From: Gammaproteobacteria bacterium
GTDB lineage: Bacteria > Pseudomonadota > Gammaproteobacteria > Steroidobacterales > Steroidobacteraceae
Length of the DNA: 41,112 nt
Assembly (NCBI GenBank): GCA_010027845.1
Contig: RGUL01000013.1
Location: 1 to 41,112 of the forward strand
Reading direction: 5' to 3'
The notes beneath the pieces were generated by a model. The model was not told the DNA's origin. It made no database searches and was given only the letters and a program-made list of their open reading frames with translations. Within the stretch, counting starts at the first letter, position 1; each line of letters starts with the position of its first letter. Positions 25,601 through 34,711 of the stretch are shown here, piece by piece. The translations under genes and the position numbers were made by a program.

Positions 25601-25606
25601 TAGAAT
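25601..25606 (+). promoter_or_regulatory. Putative -10 box 5 bp before the CpcT-cyclophilin gene
   Basis: TAGAAT followed by GGGCC and ATG 25612. As with the GNAT gene, the expected transcription start coincides with the start codon. No convincing -35 at 16-18 bp upstream is seen. Confidence 0.45.
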
Positions 25607-25611
25607 GGGCC

Positions 25612-27141
25612 ATGAGAACTTTACGACGCCCCTCTCTCGTACTACGTTCATTCGTCCTGCTGGCGGCGTGGATACCGTGGTCCGCCGCTGCCGTTGCGGC
25701 CGACGTCGCGCTCGAACGTGAGTTACGCGATTTGCTCGACGTGCTGCCCGGTTATTACAGCGGCGAAGTGCGCGATCCGTCCGATCCGACCGGTACGCGT
25801 CGGATGACGCTGTTCCACAAGATCGTGCGCATCGAGGCGCCGCAATTCGGCGAGACCGTTTTTTATCATCAAATATCGCGAGACGGCTTCGACTCGATCA
25901 GGCCCGCACAACAAAAAATTTATGCTTTCGATCGTAATCCGTCGCGACGGGACAACCGGATGCGTTCTTGGGTTTTTTATCCGAACCAACAGGCCGGTAA
26001 TCTCGAGCGCTCGCCGACGGCGATTGCTGCATTACAGGCCGACTCTATGATGAACTTTCCGCCCGAGTGTGCGATTCGCTGGCAGCGGGGCGAGCAGTCG
26101 AACTTCATCGCACGCGTACGGCCCGAAGATTGCAGCTTTTCGAGTGCGGCTTTTCGACAGCGTATTCGCCCCGATATGACCTACGTCGCGGCGCGCGACT
26201 CCTTCGGTGTCGAAGATATTTTGTATGGAGAGTCGGGACAGCGCTTGATTCCGCCCGCCGGACTTTTGACGGTGTCACGGGTAGCGCCGCCCGCGACGAC
26301 CACTCCCGAAGCGAAACCACCCGCCGGCAGCATCGCAGCTGCGATCGCCGCCTCGAAACCGGAGGAATGGCGGCGCCTCGATCCTGCGCGCACGCTTTAC
26401 ATGGAGCTCGATGCGGGTCGTGTGATCATCGAGCTTGCACCGCGTTTCGTACCGAATCACGTGCGTAATTTGCAGGCATTGATCGCCAATCGTTGGTTCG
26501 ACGGCTTATCGATCAATCGTGTGCAAGACGGATTCGTCGCGCAATGGGGCGATGCGAGCGAGAAAAAACCCATCGTCGGTGCGAGCGCGAAGCTCGCGCC
26601 GGAATTCGAACGCGCATGGGGTCGCGACTTGTCTTTCGATCGCTTGCCCGACGGCGACGTTTACGCCCCCGAAGTCGGATTCGTCGACGGCTTTCCCGCC
26701 GCGGGTGATCGTCGCCGAAAACGCGTATGGCTCGCGCATTGCTACGGCATGGTCGGCGTCGGCCGCGATGCACCGCAGGATTCCGGTAGTGGCGCAGAGT
26801 TGTATGCCGTGATCGGGCACGCACCACGACAACTCGATCGAAATCTGACCGTCGTCGGGCGAGTGATCGCCGGCATGGATCTTTTGGCGGCACTGCCGCG
26901 CGGCACCAAGGCGCTGGGCTTCTATGAAACTGCTGGCGAGCGCGTGCCGATCCGCAGCGTGCGTTTCGCGGCCGACGTCGCAGAGTCTGAACGTACGCCG
27001 CTCGAAGTGTTACGCACCGACAGCGCAAGTTTTGCGAAAGTAACGGAGGCGCGTCGTAATCGACGTGACGATTTCTACGCCTATCCGGCCGGTCGTATCG
27101 ATCTTTGTAACGTACCGCTGCCGGTACGTACTGCGCACTGA
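25612..27141 (+). CDS. Exported CpcT/CpeT-like domain fused to cyclophilin-type peptidyl-prolyl isomerase
   Basis: A 509-residue protein with a signal peptide (residues 1-30, [18 protein letters not shown]). Residues about 31-220 resemble the CpcT/CpeT fold: [75 protein letters not shown]; cyanobacterial relatives attach bilins to phycobiliproteins. A Pro/Ala linker leads to a cyclophilin domain from about residue 258: [34 protein letters not shown] with the catalytic Arg and Gln, and [12 protein letters not shown]. It probably works in the periplasm, folding or stabilising a client. Bilin lyase activity is not implied. ATG 25612 is chosen because the signal begins there; longer readings back to 25123 run antisense through sui1. 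Confidence 0.82.
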   Translation: MRTLRRPSLVLRSFVLLAAWIPWSAAAVAADVALERELRDLLDVLPGYYSGEVRDPSDPTGTRRMTLFHKIVRIEAPQFGETVFYHQISRDGFDSIRPAQQKIYAFDRNPSRRDNRMRSWVFYPNQQAGNLERSPTAIAALQADSMMNFPPECAIRWQRGEQSNFIARVRPEDCSFSSAAFRQRIRPDMTYVAARDSFGVEDILYGESGQRLIPPAGLLTVSRVAPPATTTPEAKPPAGSIAAAIAASKPEEWRRLDPARTLYMELDAGRVIIELAPRFVPNHVRNLQALIANRWFDGLSINRVQDGFVAQWGDASEKKPIVGASAKLAPEFERAWGRDLSFDRLPDGDVYAPEVGFVDGFPAAGDRRRKRVWLAHCYGMVGVGRDAPQDSGSGAELYAVIGHAPRQLDRNLTVVGRVIAGMDLLAALPRGTKALGFYETAGERVPIRSVRFAADVAESERTPLEVLRTDSASFAKVTEARRNRRDDFYAYPAGRIDLCNVPLPVRTAH

Positions 27142-27152
27142 TCGAACGCTGC

Positions 27153-28334
27153 ATGCGCGACAGCGACATCGCCATCATCGGCGCCGGCATCGGTGGACTC
27201 GCGGCGGGGCTCGCCTTGCTGCGTGCGGGGCAGCGCGTTCGAATCTTCGAACAAGTCGCGAACCTCGGCGAAGTGGGTGCCGGCCTCAGTATCACTCCTA
27301 ACGCGGGCAAAGCACTCGTTGCACTCGGCCTGCGCGCCGAACTCGAGCGCATGGGCAGCACGCCGGTCGCCGGCGCGATTCGTCATTATTCGACCGGTGA
27401 GACGTTGGTGCCGCTCGCGCAGGATCGTAGTGCCGAGCGTTACGGCATCGCGCTCTACCACGTTCATCGCGCCGACCTGCATGCTGCGTTGCGCAGTGCC
27501 GTGCATGCCCTCGACCCGCACTGCCTGCAGACCGATCGCGCGCTCGCCGATCTCGACAGCCGCGACGCAGGCGTCACGTTACGCTTCCGCGATGGCAGCG
27601 AAACGCAGGCGGAGTGGGTCGTGGGTGCGGACGGTATCCACTCGACGGTGCGCGCTGTGTTGTTCGGTGTCGATCGCCCGAACTTCACCGGCTATGTCGC
27701 GTGGCGCGGATTGATTCCGGGTGATCGCGTTCCACCCGATTTGCTCGATCCACCACTCGGGATGACGGTCGGTCCGCGTCGTTTGCTCATGCGCTATCCG
27801 CTACGTCGGGGCAAACTCGTCAATTTCGTCGCTGTCGCGCAGCGTGAGGCGTGGACCGAGGAAGGCTGGTCGGTAGCGGCGCCGCTCAGCGAGCTCACGC
27901 AGGAATTCGCCGACTTTCATCCGCATGTCACGCGGTTGCTCGCGCTGACACCCGCCGACAAATTATTTCGTTGGGGACTATTCGATCGCGACCCTTTGCC
28001 GACGTGGACCGTCGGCCGCACGACACTGCTGGGTGATGCTGCGCATGCAATGCCGCCGTTCACGGGGCAGGGCGCGGTGATGGCGCTGGAAGATGCCGTA
28101 GTACTCGGCGCTGCAGCGGCGGTCGCGACCGACCCGGACGATGCGCTCGCCCGCTACGAACGCGCGCGTCACGCGCGGGTCACCGCGGCGCTCACGATGT
28201 CGCGGTCGCGCGCCAAACTATATTTTGCCGACGATCCGCAGCAACAAGTTTTGGCGCTGGGTGCGGGTATGGCCGAGATTCGTACTTTGTACGACTATGA
28301 CGCCGGTAGCGTGTTTCAGAGCGCGATGGTTTGA
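27153..28334 (+). CDS. FAD-dependent aromatic hydroxylase-type monooxygenase
   Basis: A 393-residue class A flavoprotein monooxygenase resembling salicylate or 3-hydroxybenzoate hydroxylases. It has the FAD dinucleotide motif IAIIGAGIGGLAAGLALLRAG at residues 6-26, an arginine after GLSITPNAGKALVALGL, the DG motif VVGADGIHSTVR, and the GD motif TTLLGDAAHAMPPFTGQGAVMALEDA. Such enzymes use NAD(P)H and O2 to hydroxylate an aromatic ring. It begins 12 bp after the cyclophilin fusion, so both may share a transcript. No ring-cleavage gene is nearby. Its last 19 bp overlap the convergent alcohol dehydrogenase. Confidence 0.9.
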   Translation: MRDSDIAIIGAGIGGLAAGLALLRAGQRVRIFEQVANLGEVGAGLSITPNAGKALVALGLRAELERMGSTPVAGAIRHYSTGETLVPLAQDRSAERYGIALYHVHRADLHAALRSAVHALDPHCLQTDRALADLDSRDAGVTLRFRDGSETQAEWVVGADGIHSTVRAVLFGVDRPNFTGYVAWRGLIPGDRVPPDLLDPPLGMTVGPRRLLMRYPLRRGKLVNFVAVAQREAWTEEGWSVAAPLSELTQEFADFHPHVTRLLALTPADKLFRWGLFDRDPLPTWTVGRTTLLGDAAHAMPPFTGQGAVMALEDAVVLGAAAAVATDPDDALARYERARHARVTAALTMSRSRAKLYFADDPQQQVLALGAGMAEIRTLYDYDAGSVFQSAMV

Positions 28335-29440
28335 CGCAAGGTCTCGCCGCTCGCGAGTCGATCGAAACCCGCGTTGATTTCTTCGAGGGCGATGGTTTCG
28401 GATAGCAACTGATCGACCGGTAATTTTCCCTGTTGATACCACTCGACGTAGCGCGGGATGTCGCGCGACGGGACGCAACTGCCGAGATAGCTGCCTTTGA
28501 TGGTGCGTTCTTCGGCGACGATGCCGACGTGGGGAATCGAAAACATCGCTTGCGGGTGTGAGAGTCCGGCGGTCACCGTCGTGCCACCACGCCGCGTGAT
28601 TTTGTACGCGAGTTCCATTGCTTTGACCGAACCGGCCATTTCGAAGGCATATTCGACGCCGCCGTTAGTGGCCGCGCGTACCGCTTCGACGACGTCGCCG
28701 GACGCAGCATCGAACGTGTGCGTTGCACCCAAAGATTTAGCCAAACTCAATTTTTTGGCAGACAAATCGACGGCGACGATGGTATGCGCTTCGCGCACGC
28801 GCGCACCGAGTAAAGCAGCGAGACCGACACCGCCTAGTCCGATCACGGCGATGCTGCGATGCAGCGGTAAATCTGCGGTATTGATCACCGCGCCGGTGCC
28901 GGTGATCACCGCACAACCGAACACTGCGGCTTCGGCGAAGCCGAGCGAGCGGTCGACTTTGACAACCGAATTGCGCGATACGGTGGCGTATTCGGCGAAC
29001 GCCGATACCCCTAGGTGATGATGGATCGGTGCGCCGCCACGGGTGATGCGTCGCGCACCTCCGAGCAGCGTACCGGCGGTGTTGGCGGCGAGGCCCGGCT
29101 CGCATAGTGCAGGTCGGCCGGATTCGCAGGGCATGCAGTGGCCGCAACTCGGCACGAATGCCGTGACGACGTGATCACCGACTACGAGGTCGGTGACGCC
29201 GGCACCGATTTCCTCCACGACGCCTGCACCTTCGTGGCCGAGCGCCATGGGCACGGGGCGCGGTCGATTACCATCGATCACCGACAAGTCGGAATGGCAA
29301 AGACCTGCCGCCTTCATGCGCAACAAAACTTCGCCCGGCCCCGGCGGTGCGAGCTCGACGTCGGTGATTTCCAGCGGCCGGGAAGTGGCGTACGGCGCAG
29401 GAGCGCCGACCTTGGTGAGAATCGCAGCACGGGTTTTCAT
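28316..29440 (-). CDS. Zinc-dependent alcohol dehydrogenase
   Basis: A 374-residue medium-chain dehydrogenase of the class III/benzyl-alcohol type. Catalytic zinc ligands are in GLCHSDLSVIDG and the GHEGAGVVEEIGAGV motif; the structural zinc site is the four-cysteine CGHCMPCESGRPALC near residue 90; the NAD(P) fold has AVIGLGGVGLAALLGARV. Glutathione-adduct or mycothiol-adduct formaldehyde dehydrogenases are relatives, but the substrate here is not decided. Start ATG 29440 (KTRAAILTKVGAPAPY) is the family-typical start; the extension to 29536 would overlap the divergent thioesterase. The gene ends within the monooxygenase gene on the opposite strand. Confidence 0.9.
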   Translation of the reverse strand: MKTRAAILTKVGAPAPYATSRPLEITDVELAPPGPGEVLLRMKAAGLCHSDLSVIDGNRPRPVPMALGHEGAGVVEEIGAGVTDLVVGDHVVTAFVPSCGHCMPCESGRPALCEPGLAANTAGTLLGGARRITRGGAPIHHHLGVSAFAEYATVSRNSVVKVDRSLGFAEAAVFGCAVITGTGAVINTADLPLHRSIAVIGLGGVGLAALLGARVREAHTIVAVDLSAKKLSLAKSLGATHTFDAASGDVVEAVRAATNGGVEYAFEMAGSVKAMELAYKITRRGGTTVTAGLSHPQAMFSIPHVGIVAEERTIKGSYLGSCVPSRDIPRYVEWYQQGKLPVDQLLSETIALEEINAGFDRLASGETLRQTIAL

Positions 29441-29517
29441 GTGATCGACGCTACCGTGCGACCAGCCGTGCCGCAATGCGGGCTGACAATCGTCGCCGTA
29501 CCAAGGACAATCGCCGC

Positions 29518-29967
<450 letters not shown>

Positions 29968-29984
29968 AGGATCGATTTCTTAGA

Positions 29985-30488
29985 TTAGGCGCTGCGCTGG
30001 CGCATTTCGCTCTCGAGTCGGCTGATGCCGACTGCGCCGCTACGCACCACTTCGAGTAATTCTGCGCCTTTGGCGAGATCGGCGATGAACTTGTCGATTT
30101 CCGCTTCGCTCGCCGTCAACTCGACGACGAAGCCGTCGTTCGCGGGATCGATTACACGACCGCCCGCACGAATCACGTAGCCTCGTACGGCGTCTGCTTG
30201 CTCGCGACGCACCCGTAACTTCAAAAGTGCGAGTTCACGCTCGAAGTGTCGGCCTTGCGTCATGTCGTCGACGGCGACCACGTCGATCAATTTATTGAGC
30301 TGGCTCACGATCTGTCGCACGACGGAATCGGAGCCGCGTGTCACCAGCGTGATGCGCGATACCGTCGGATCTTCGGTCGCAGCGACCGACAACGATTCGA
30401 TGTTGTAGCCACGAGTCGAGAACAACCCCGCGACACGTGTGAGCGCGCCGGCTTCGTTTTGCAGGGAGATGGCGATGATGTGGCGCAT
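29985..30488 (-). CDS. ilvH: Acetolactate synthase small (regulatory) subunit
   Basis: A 167-residue regulatory subunit of acetohydroxyacid synthase, which with the large subunit makes acetolactate and acetohydroxybutyrate for valine, leucine and isoleucine. The N-terminal ACT domain, HIIAISLQNEAGALTRVAGLFSTRGYNIESLSVAATEDP, binds the valine feedback inhibitor; VSQLNKLIDVVAVDD follows and the C-terminal domain has RELALLKLRVRREQADAV. Size and motifs are like IlvH/IlvN. It is placed divergently from the large subunit gene with 76 bp between starts, where most bacteria have large then small subunit in one operon. Confidence 0.95.
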   Translation of the reverse strand: MRHIIAISLQNEAGALTRVAGLFSTRGYNIESLSVAATEDPTVSRITLVTRGSDSVVRQIVSQLNKLIDVVAVDDMTQGRHFERELALLKLRVRREQADAVRGYVIRAGGRVIDPANDGFVVELTASEAEIDKFIADLAKGAELLEVVRSGAVGISRLESEMRQRSA

Positions 30489-30564
30489 ATGGCGGAAAAA
30501 ATAGAGGAATTACGCGCGTAGCATATTGCACCCGACGCACAAACTGATAGTCTCGTCCGCTTCC
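30489..30564. promoter_or_regulatory. Divergent ilvH/ilvB promoter region
   Basis: A 76-bp gap between the two acetolactate synthase starts. On the ilvB strand, TAGCATATTG (30519-30528) and GATAGTCT near 30545 are -10-like; on the ilvH strand, TATTTT about 9 bp before the ATG is a candidate. I see no attenuator hairpin, no T-run and no branched-chain-rich leader peptide, so classical ilv attenuation is not supported. Coordinated control by one shared regulator site is plausible. Confidence 0.35.
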
Positions 30565-32418
30565 ATGGCCGCGACGAACGTTCCGAATCCGATCTCTGCT
30601 GCGCATCCGCTAGCCGGTACCACCATGTCCGGCGCGGAGATGATCGTGCGCGTATTGGCCGACGAGGGGACGACGGCGATTTTCGGCTACTCGGGTGGTG
30701 CGATCCTGCCCACCTATGACGCCGTGTTCCTCTACAACCAAGAGCGCGCCGCGCGCGGTGAACCGCAGATGCCATTGATCGTGCCGGCCAACGAGCAAGG
30801 CGCGGGCTTCATGGCAGCGGGCTATGCCCGTGCGAGTGGCAAAGTCGGCGTGTGCATGGTGACCTCGGGTCCCGGTGCGACCAATACGGTCACGCCGGTG
30901 CGCGATTCGATGGCCGATTCGATTCCGATGATCGTGATCTGCGGCCAAGTGCCGACGAGCGCGATCGGTACCGATGCTTTCCAAGAAGCGCCCGTCCCAG
31001 CGTTGATGGGTTCGGTCGCCAAACATATTTTCTTGGTCACCGAGCCCGAAAAACTCGAGGCGACGGTGCGCACCGCATTCGAAATCGCGCGCACCGGCCG
31101 TCCCGGCCCGGTCGTGATCGACGTGCCGAAAGACGTGCAAAACTGGACCGGCACGTTTCGGGGCGAGGGCGTGCTGCCGATCCCGGGCTATCGCAAGCGC
31201 TTGTTCGCGACGGCACACGCCGCGATCGAAGACGACGAGGCAGAACTTTTCTTCGCCAAGTTGCGCGGCGCCCGGCGACCTTTGATCTACGCCGGTGGCG
31301 GGGTCGTCAACGGCGAGGCGGCCGCCGACCTCAGCGAGTTCGCGCGTAGCTTCGGCATCCCGGTGGTTACGACTTTGATGGGCATCGGCGCATTCGACAC
31401 CACCGACCCACTCGCGATGCGCATGCTCGGCATGCACGGCGCCGCGTTCGCCAACTACGCCGTCGAAGATTGCGATTTTTTGTTCGCGGTCGGTGCGCGG
31501 TTCGACGATCGCGTCGCCGGCGTGCCACAGCGGTTCGCACCGAATGCCAAGCATATCGCGCACGTCGATATCGACCTTGCCGAAATCGACAAGGTCAAAC
31601 GTGTCGACTGGAGTCACGTCGGCGAACTGCCGGGTGCGCTGCGTGCTTTGACGGCGTACGGTCGTAGCAGCGGATTTCGCCCCGATCTATCGGCGTGGCA
31701 TACGCATCTTGATACCCTGCGACGCACCCACGCGATGAACTACGATCGCGACAGCGATCTCATTCAACCCTATTACGTCATCGAAGAAATCAATCGATTG
31801 ACAAAAGGTGAGGCGATCATCGCGACCGGCGTCGGCCAACATCAAATGTGGGCAGCGCAATATTTCGATTTTCGTCGGCCGCGGTTGTGGCTCACGTCGG
31901 GCTCGATGGGTACGATGGGTTTCGGTTTGCCGGCGGCGATCGGCGCACAGTTCGCTAACCCTGGCGCGCTCGTGATCGACATCGACGGGGACGCTTCGAT
32001 TCGCATGAACATCGGCGAACTCGAAACCGTCACGACCTACGATCTGCCGGTGAAGGTCGTGGTGCTCAATAATTTCGGCGACGGCATGGTGAAGCAATGG
32101 CAGAAGCTGTTCTTCAAAGGCCGTATGTCGGCGAGCGATAAGTCGCTACACAAAAAAGATTTCATCAAAGCGGCGCAGGCCGATGGCTTCACTTACGCCG
32201 TACGCCTCGATCGCAAGGCTGACGTGCCGCGCGTCGTCGAAGAATTCGTTCGACATCCGGGCCCGTCGTTCCTCGAGGTCATCATCGACCCGGACGCTGG
32301 CGTCTATCCGATGGTCGGTCCGGGCCAGTCTTACGACGCGATGATCACCGGCGATCACATCGTCGCGCGCCATCCGCCGAAGAGCGCCGAGGCGCCGGGT
32401 CCGTCGCAAATGTTTTGA
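30565..32418 (+). CDS. ilvB: Acetolactate synthase large (catalytic) subunit
   Basis: A 617-residue thiamine diphosphate enzyme. The N-terminal domain has IFGYSGGAILPTYDAV, the catalytic glutamate in VPANEQGAGFMAAGYARASGK, and the TSGPGATNTVTPVRDSMADS segment; the ThDP-Mg site is DIDGDASIRMNIGELET followed by VKVVVLNNFGDGMVKQWQKLFF. In most bacterial enzymes the last segment reads NNRYLGMVRQWQ or NNQYMGMVRQWQ, so NFGDGMVKQWQ is a variant form. ATG 30565 is preferred; a TTG at 30526 would add 13 residues. The end reads PMVGPGQSYDAMITGDHI. It is convergent with modC, 6 bp between stops. Confidence 0.95.
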   Translation: MAATNVPNPISAAHPLAGTTMSGAEMIVRVLADEGTTAIFGYSGGAILPTYDAVFLYNQERAARGEPQMPLIVPANEQGAGFMAAGYARASGKVGVCMVTSGPGATNTVTPVRDSMADSIPMIVICGQVPTSAIGTDAFQEAPVPALMGSVAKHIFLVTEPEKLEATVRTAFEIARTGRPGPVVIDVPKDVQNWTGTFRGEGVLPIPGYRKRLFATAHAAIEDDEAELFFAKLRGARRPLIYAGGGVVNGEAAADLSEFARSFGIPVVTTLMGIGAFDTTDPLAMRMLGMHGAAFANYAVEDCDFLFAVGARFDDRVAGVPQRFAPNAKHIAHVDIDLAEIDKVKRVDWSHVGELPGALRALTAYGRSSGFRPDLSAWHTHLDTLRRTHAMNYDRDSDLIQPYYVIEEINRLTKGEAIIATGVGQHQMWAAQYFDFRRPRLWLTSGSMGTMGFGLPAAIGAQFANPGALVIDIDGDASIRMNIGELETVTTYDLPVKVVVLNNFGDGMVKQWQKLFFKGRMSASDKSLHKKDFIKAAQADGFTYAVRLDRKADVPRVVEEFVRHPGPSFLEVIIDPDAGVYPMVGPGQSYDAMITGDHIVARHPPKSAEAPGPSQMF

Positions 32419-32424
32419 GGCGGC

Positions 32425-33531
32425 TCAAGCCGTCTCGATCGCGCGCACGCCCGCCGGCGCGTCCACCGATACCGATTTGACGAGTGCATGCACGGTGCGC
32501 CCTGGCGCGATGCCGAGCTCGCCGGCGGCGGTCGCGGTGATGTTGGCGAGTAAACGATCTGCCGGGCCACCCCCTTCGAGTGATAGCTCAACCAAAACCG
32601 AACCGTCGAGACGTTGCGTGAGTCGCGTCACGGTCGAGCGCAACACGTTACGTACCGAGATCGCCGAGGGCTTTTCGGTCGCGAGCATTACTTCGTTCGC
32701 GAGGATGTAGGCTCGCACCGAACGGCCACGCGGCACGTCGGCCGAGATGATCAAAGATTGCGTGCCGATACGCGCGGTCACGTTGCCGATGCCGTCGTTC
32801 GCGATCACCGCGAGATTGAGCAGCGCGCCGGCATCCGGCCGTTGTGACAGCAGTGGTGTGTCGGTGCGTCCGAGTAAATTATCGAGTGGCCCCGCCGCGA
32901 CGGTCATACCGCGATCGAGCACCACGAGATGATCTGCGAGTCGTAACACTTCGCCGAGCGAATGCGTGACGTAAAGCATGTCGATTGCGAACTCGCGTCG
33001 CAAGGCTTCTAGAAGCGTCAAAATTTCGAGCTTACGGGGCGCGTCGAGTGCCGCGAGCGGTTCGTCGAGCAACATCAATCGCGGGCGTGACAACAGTGCG
33101 CGACCGATCGCGACGCGCTGACGTTCACCGCCCGAAAGTTGATGGGGGTGACGCCGTAACAAAGCACCGATACCGAGGATGTCGATGATGCGTGCGCGTG
33201 GCATCGAGGGACGATCCAGCGCACGCCTAGCACCGTAATCCAAATTTTCGGCGACATCGAGATGCGGGAATAAAACGCCTTCCTGGAAAATCCAACCGAT
33301 GTTGCGTCGTTCGATGGGGACAAATAGTCCTGCAGCGACGTCGGTCAATGCTGCGCCGCCACAGCGGACGTGTCCGCCCGTGGGTCGCAGTGCGCCACCG
33401 ACGATTTCGAGCAAGGTAGATTTACCGGCGCCGGAAGCGCCGAACAATGCGGTGATGCTGCCGCTAGGCGCGGTGAACGCCGTGCTCAATTCGAAGTCGC
33501 CGCGTGTCGCCCGTACGTCGATATCGATCAT
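32425..33531 (-). CDS. modC: Molybdate ABC transporter ATP-binding protein
   Basis: A 368-residue ATPase that powers molybdate import with ModB. Walker A FGASGAGKSTLLEIVGG at about residue 31, Q-loop NIGWIFQEGVLFPHL, signature HQLSGGERQRVAIGRALLS, Walker B LMLLDEPLAALD, and the H-loop in YVTHSLGEVLRLADH. The C-terminal region contains a Mo-binding TOBE domain (ISVRNVLRSTVTRLTQ to NITATAAGELGIAPGRTVHALVKSVSV). ModC is favoured over sulphate or iron transporters by this TOBE pattern and by the ModB partner. Its ATG 33531 overlaps the modB stop (ATGA). Confidence 0.93.
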   Translation of the reverse strand: MIDIDVRATRGDFELSTAFTAPSGSITALFGASGAGKSTLLEIVGGALRPTGGHVRCGGAALTDVAAGLFVPIERRNIGWIFQEGVLFPHLDVAENLDYGARRALDRPSMPRARIIDILGIGALLRRHPHQLSGGERQRVAIGRALLSRPRLMLLDEPLAALDAPRKLEILTLLEALRREFAIDMLYVTHSLGEVLRLADHLVVLDRGMTVAAGPLDNLLGRTDTPLLSQRPDAGALLNLAVIANDGIGNVTARIGTQSLIISADVPRGRSVRAYILANEVMLATEKPSAISVRNVLRSTVTRLTQRLDGSVLVELSLEGGGPADRLLANITATAAGELGIAPGRTVHALVKSVSVDAPAGVRAIETA

Positions 33532-34214
33532 GGTCGCCGCCGCTGATGGTGGACACGTCGCGCGAGCCACTCGCCGATCACGAGTGCAACGATCGAAATC
33601 GCAAACGAGAGACCGGCGAGTCGTAAGGCGAGTGGTTCGCCACCCGGTGTTTGCAGTGCGCCGTAAATGGCGAGCGCGAGGGTTTGCGTTTCGCCCGGTA
33701 CGTTGGCTGCGAAGGTGATCACCGCGCCGAATTCACCGAGGCACATCGCAAAACCGAGCACGGCAGCCGAGAGTATGCCGGGCAGTGCGAGTGGCAAGTG
33801 AATGGATCGCAAGCGATCGAACACGCCGGCGCCGAGCGAGCGCGCCGCGAGATCGAGTTGTGGGTCGATCGCCTCGAGCGCGAGTCGCACGCTGCGTACC
33901 ATCACGGGTAGCGCGACGATACCGGCAGCGAGCGCGGCGCCGTTGGTGGTGAAGACCAAACGTAGACCGAACCAACGATCGAGCCAGTGACCGAAAGGTC
34001 CCTGAATACCGAACATCAACAGGAGCGCATAACCGACTACGACCGGTGGTAACACGAGTGGCGCATGGACGACGGCATCGACCAACGCACGACCGCGAAA
34101 GCTGCGCATCAAAACGAGGGCAAGCAGCACGGCGATCGGCAGCCCGAATGCGACCGCACGCAAGGCGACGCCGACGCTAGTTTGAATCGCGAGCCATTCT
34201 GACGACGGAGACAT
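33528..34214 (-). CDS. modB: Molybdate ABC transporter permease
   Basis: A 228-residue inner-membrane permease close to E. coli ModB in length and motifs: AVVHAPLVLPPVVVGYALLL-type segment near residue 47, LEAIDPQLDLAARSLGAG (the EAA loop that contacts ModC), LALPGILSAAVLGFAMCLGEFGAVI, and NVPGETQTLALAIYGALQTPGGE. ATG 34214 (MSPSSEWLAIQ) is the conserved start; ATG 34223 three codons upstream is an alternative. No periplasmic-binding gene modA lies in front of it: the neighbour is a divergent glyoxalase gene only 24 bp away, so ModA must be encoded elsewhere. Confidence 0.93.
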   Translation of the reverse strand: MSPSSEWLAIQTSVGVALRAVAFGLPIAVLLALVLMRSFRGRALVDAVVHAPLVLPPVVVGYALLLMFGIQGPFGHWLDRWFGLRLVFTTNGAALAAGIVALPVMVRSVRLALEAIDPQLDLAARSLGAGVFDRLRSIHLPLALPGILSAAVLGFAMCLGEFGAVITFAANVPGETQTLALAIYGALQTPGGEPLALRLAGLSFAISIVALVIGEWLARRVHHQRRRP

Positions 34215-34225
34215 GCCGCGCATCC

Positions 34226-34231
34226 TATACT
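34226..34231 (+). promoter_or_regulatory. Putative -10 box between modB and gloA
   Basis: TATACT is 7 bp before the gloA ATG at 34239. Overlapping it on the other strand, TATAGG (34229-34224) is 9 bp before the modB ATG at 34214. As at pyrE/xthA, one short AT-rich core may serve both directions within a 24-bp gap. -35 elements are not evident. Confidence 0.4.
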
Positions 34232-34238
34232 TTCGGCC

Positions 34239-34658
34239 ATGAAATACCTCCATACCATGGTCCGGGTGACGGACGTCGAAGCATCGCTGCGCTTTTATCG
34301 CGATGCACTCGGGCTCGAAGTGCTCTCGAAACGCGATGTCCCTCAGGGTCGCTTTACGTTGATCTTTCTCGCTGCGCCCGGTGATACGCATGCGCAAGTC
34401 GAATTGACGCACAACTGGGATCCCGAGGCTTATACGGGCGGACGTAATTTCGGTCACCTTGCGTACGCGGTCCCGGACGTCTATGCAGCTTGCGCTCGGC
34501 TTGCGGCACACGGCGTCACCATTCTGCGTCCGCCGCGCGACGGACGCATGGCGTTCGTACGATCGCCCGACGGGATCTCGATCGAGCTTTTGCAAGAAGG
34601 ACCAGCGCTGTCGCCTGCCGAGCCTTGGGTTTCCATGCCGAATACCGGCACTTGGTGA
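34239..34658 (+). CDS. gloA: Lactoylglutathione lyase (glyoxalase I)
   Basis: A 139-residue vicinal-oxygen-chelate protein that turns the hemithioacetal of methylglyoxal and glutathione into lactoylglutathione. It begins KYLHTMVRVTDVEASLRFYRDALGL, with the first metal His at residue 5, then VELTHNWDPEAYTGGRNFGHLAYAV containing the second Glu and His ligands, and ends with the catalytic glutamate in SPDGISIELLQEG. The lack of the eukaryote-style insertion points to the short, nickel-type bacterial class. Length is typical. It is followed 53 bp later by cytochrome c, with no obvious relation. Confidence 0.92.
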   Translation: MKYLHTMVRVTDVEASLRFYRDALGLEVLSKRDVPQGRFTLIFLAAPGDTHAQVELTHNWDPEAYTGGRNFGHLAYAVPDVYAACARLAAHGVTILRPPRDGRMAFVRSPDGISIELLQEGPALSPAEPWVSMPNTGTW

Positions 34659-34698
34659 ATTACGGTTTGTGCGCATGAGCCGCAGTAGGCTCGCGCGC

Positions 34699-34704
34699 TA
34701 GACT
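34699..34704 (+). promoter_or_regulatory. Putative -10 box before the cytochrome c gene
   Basis: TAGACT is 7 bp before ATG 34712. ATGAGC at 34675-34680 could serve as a weak -35 with an 18-bp spacer. It predicts a leaderless message. Confidence 0.4.
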
Positions 34705-34711
34705 GCGACGC

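Noticed and set aside
25123-25611. N-terminal extension of the CpcT-cyclophilin gene into rhlE and sui1
   Set aside because: It has no family motif, overlaps two conserved genes, and would remove the signal peptide from the N-terminus that begins at ATG 25612.
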